Shown one piece after another: positions 63,303-64,000 of a stretch of DNA of 64,000 nt (positions are counted from its first letter, which is position 1; every line of letters starts with the position of its first letter). A program made the position numbers and the translations under genes. The notes under the pieces are model-generated. The model worked only from the letters and a program-made list of their open reading frames with translations. It was not told the DNA's origin and did not search any database. The stretch covers positions 248,001 through 312,000 of the forward strand of contig JAQVCA010000003.1 in the NCBI GenBank assembly GCA_028690035.1. Direction: 5' to 3'. This DNA is from Comamonas sp. Its GTDB lineage: Bacteria > Pseudomonadota > Gammaproteobacteria > Burkholderiales > Burkholderiaceae_C.

Positions 63303-64000
63303 ATGATTTCACGCGAACCCACTATTGAGCGCTTGGCCACGGCCAGGCAGTTGTTGCTTGAGCCGTTTGGCTTGGACGAAAGCCACCTGGCGCAGGCGCT
63401 GGCCGCCATCCGCGCCCATGAGGTGGACGATGCCGACCTGTACTTCCAGTACACCCGTGCCGAAGGCTGGAGCCTGGAAGAAGGCATCGTCAAAACAGGC
63501 TCGTTCTCCATCGACCAGGGCGTGGGCGTGCGCGCCGTCAGCGGCGAAAAAACCGCCTTTGCCTATTCCGACGACTTGTCGGCGGCCTCGCTCATGGATG
63601 CAGCGCACACCGTGCGCGCCATTGGCAGTGCGGGCAAAAGCGCCAAGGTGCGTATCCCCAAGACCAAAATCGCCCCCAGCCGCAGCCTGTACCCAGCGCT
63701 GGATCCCATCGCCACGCTGGGCAGCACCGACAAGGTGGCGCTGCTGGGCCGCGTGGAAGCGCTGGCGCGTGCGCAAGACCCGCGCATCGTGCAGGTGATG
63801 GCCGGTTTGGCCAGCGAGTACGACGTGGTGCTGGTGGCGCGCGCCGATGGCACGCTGGCCGCCGATGTGCGCCCGCTGGTGCGCCTGTCGGTCACCGTGA
63901 TTGCCGAGCAGGGCGGACGGCGCGAAGTGGGCTCATCGGGCGGCGGTGGACGCTTTGGTTTGGCCTACTTTGACGATGCACTGATCGCGGAATACGTGGG
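63303..64000 (+). CDS. tldD: Metalloprotease TldD, N-terminal part
   Basis: 232 codons are visible before the window edge. The start MISREPTIERLATARQLLLEPFGL and the segments DDADLYFQYTRAEGWSLEEGIVKTGSFSIDQGVGVRAVSGEKTAFAYSDDL and REVGSSGGGGRFGLAYF match TldD, the half of the TldD-TldE heterodimer that carries the metal site; the HExxxH-type motif lies beyond the window. TldDE trims modified peptides such as microcins and degrades CcdA. It is on the same strand as rodA, 24 bp downstream. Confidence 0.95.
   Translation, partial: MISREPTIERLATARQLLLEPFGLDESHLAQALAAIRAHEVDDADLYFQYTRAEGWSLEEGIVKTGSFSIDQGVGVRAVSGEKTAFAYSDDLSAASLMDAAHTVRAIGSAGKSAKVRIPKTKIAPSRSLYPALDPIATLGSTDKVALLGRVEALARAQDPRIVQVMAGLASEYDVVLVARADGTLAADVRPLVRLSVTVIAEQGGRREVGSSGGGGRFGLAYFDDALIAEYV

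Overview
The window reads as a chromosome segment of a GC-rich betaproteobacterium of the order Burkholderiales, most likely family Comamonadaceae (Acidovorax/Comamonas-like). The grounds are the division and cell wall gene order, the hslVU genes directly upstream of it, the one-cysteine DksA, the DUF1841, DUF484 and STAS-domain genes, and a family of AGCTGC/CGCTTG intergenic repeats that I associate with that family from memory. The assignment is inference; no 16S rRNA gene is present.

Layout. Positions 1-9000 are all on the minus strand: DUF1841 protein, MoxR ATPase, a three-gene accessory islet (Schlafen/AlbA ATPase, GNAT acetyltransferase, RhuM-Fic protein), the VWA partner of the MoxR ATPase, then tamA and tamB (tamB cut by the window edge). 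An IS5-family element (9138-10323) with TTAA flanks follows. Next come a MocR-type regulator divergent from a TSUP exporter, with a candidate operator between them, and a PmrAB-like two-component system divergent from an eptA-type phosphoethanolamine transferase, with paired direct-repeat boxes between them. Positions 16.8-25.5 kb hold mixed housekeeping genes: LysE exporter, trmL, a DUF3883 nuclease-like protein, comF, a BioC-like methyltransferase, an SCO1 protein, rpoH with a perfect CIRCE element upstream, cysK, a methyltransferase, and an HD-GYP gene broken at a run of eight G.

Positions 25.6-35.3 kb are on the plus strand: rnpB, a NUDIX-metallo-beta-lactamase fusion, an RsuA/RluF-like protein lacking the catalytic Asp, DUF484, a COG0523 metal GTPase, dksA, a STAS protein, hslV and hslU, then a strong terminator. 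From 35.35 to 53.6 kb lies the whole division and cell wall cluster, rsmH-ftsL-ftsI-murE-murF-mraY-murD-ftsW-murG-murC-ddl-ftsQ-ftsA-ftsZ-lpxC, tightly overlapped and without mraZ. It makes the peptidoglycan precursor from UDP-MurNAc to lipid II, polymerises it at the septum, and commits lipid A synthesis.

The last 10 kb carry ruvC, katG, mtgA-aroE, a TonB-like protein, an RNase II/R-family gene, a YqiA-type esterase, rodA and the start of tldD.

Most notable: a dispersed palindromic repeat of about 80-100 bp, with half copies, lies between genes and also inside reading frames. It contributes the ddl start codon and N-terminus, part of an unusual MurD N-terminal extension, and probably an AroE segment. 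Other points are CIRCE upstream of rpoH, the PmrA-like boxes, the islet splitting the MoxR-VWA pair, and a 22-bp phased triple repeat beside the IS. I saw no CRISPR array, tRNA or rRNA gene. The only gene-free stretch above 300 bases (25518-26163) is occupied by rnpB.
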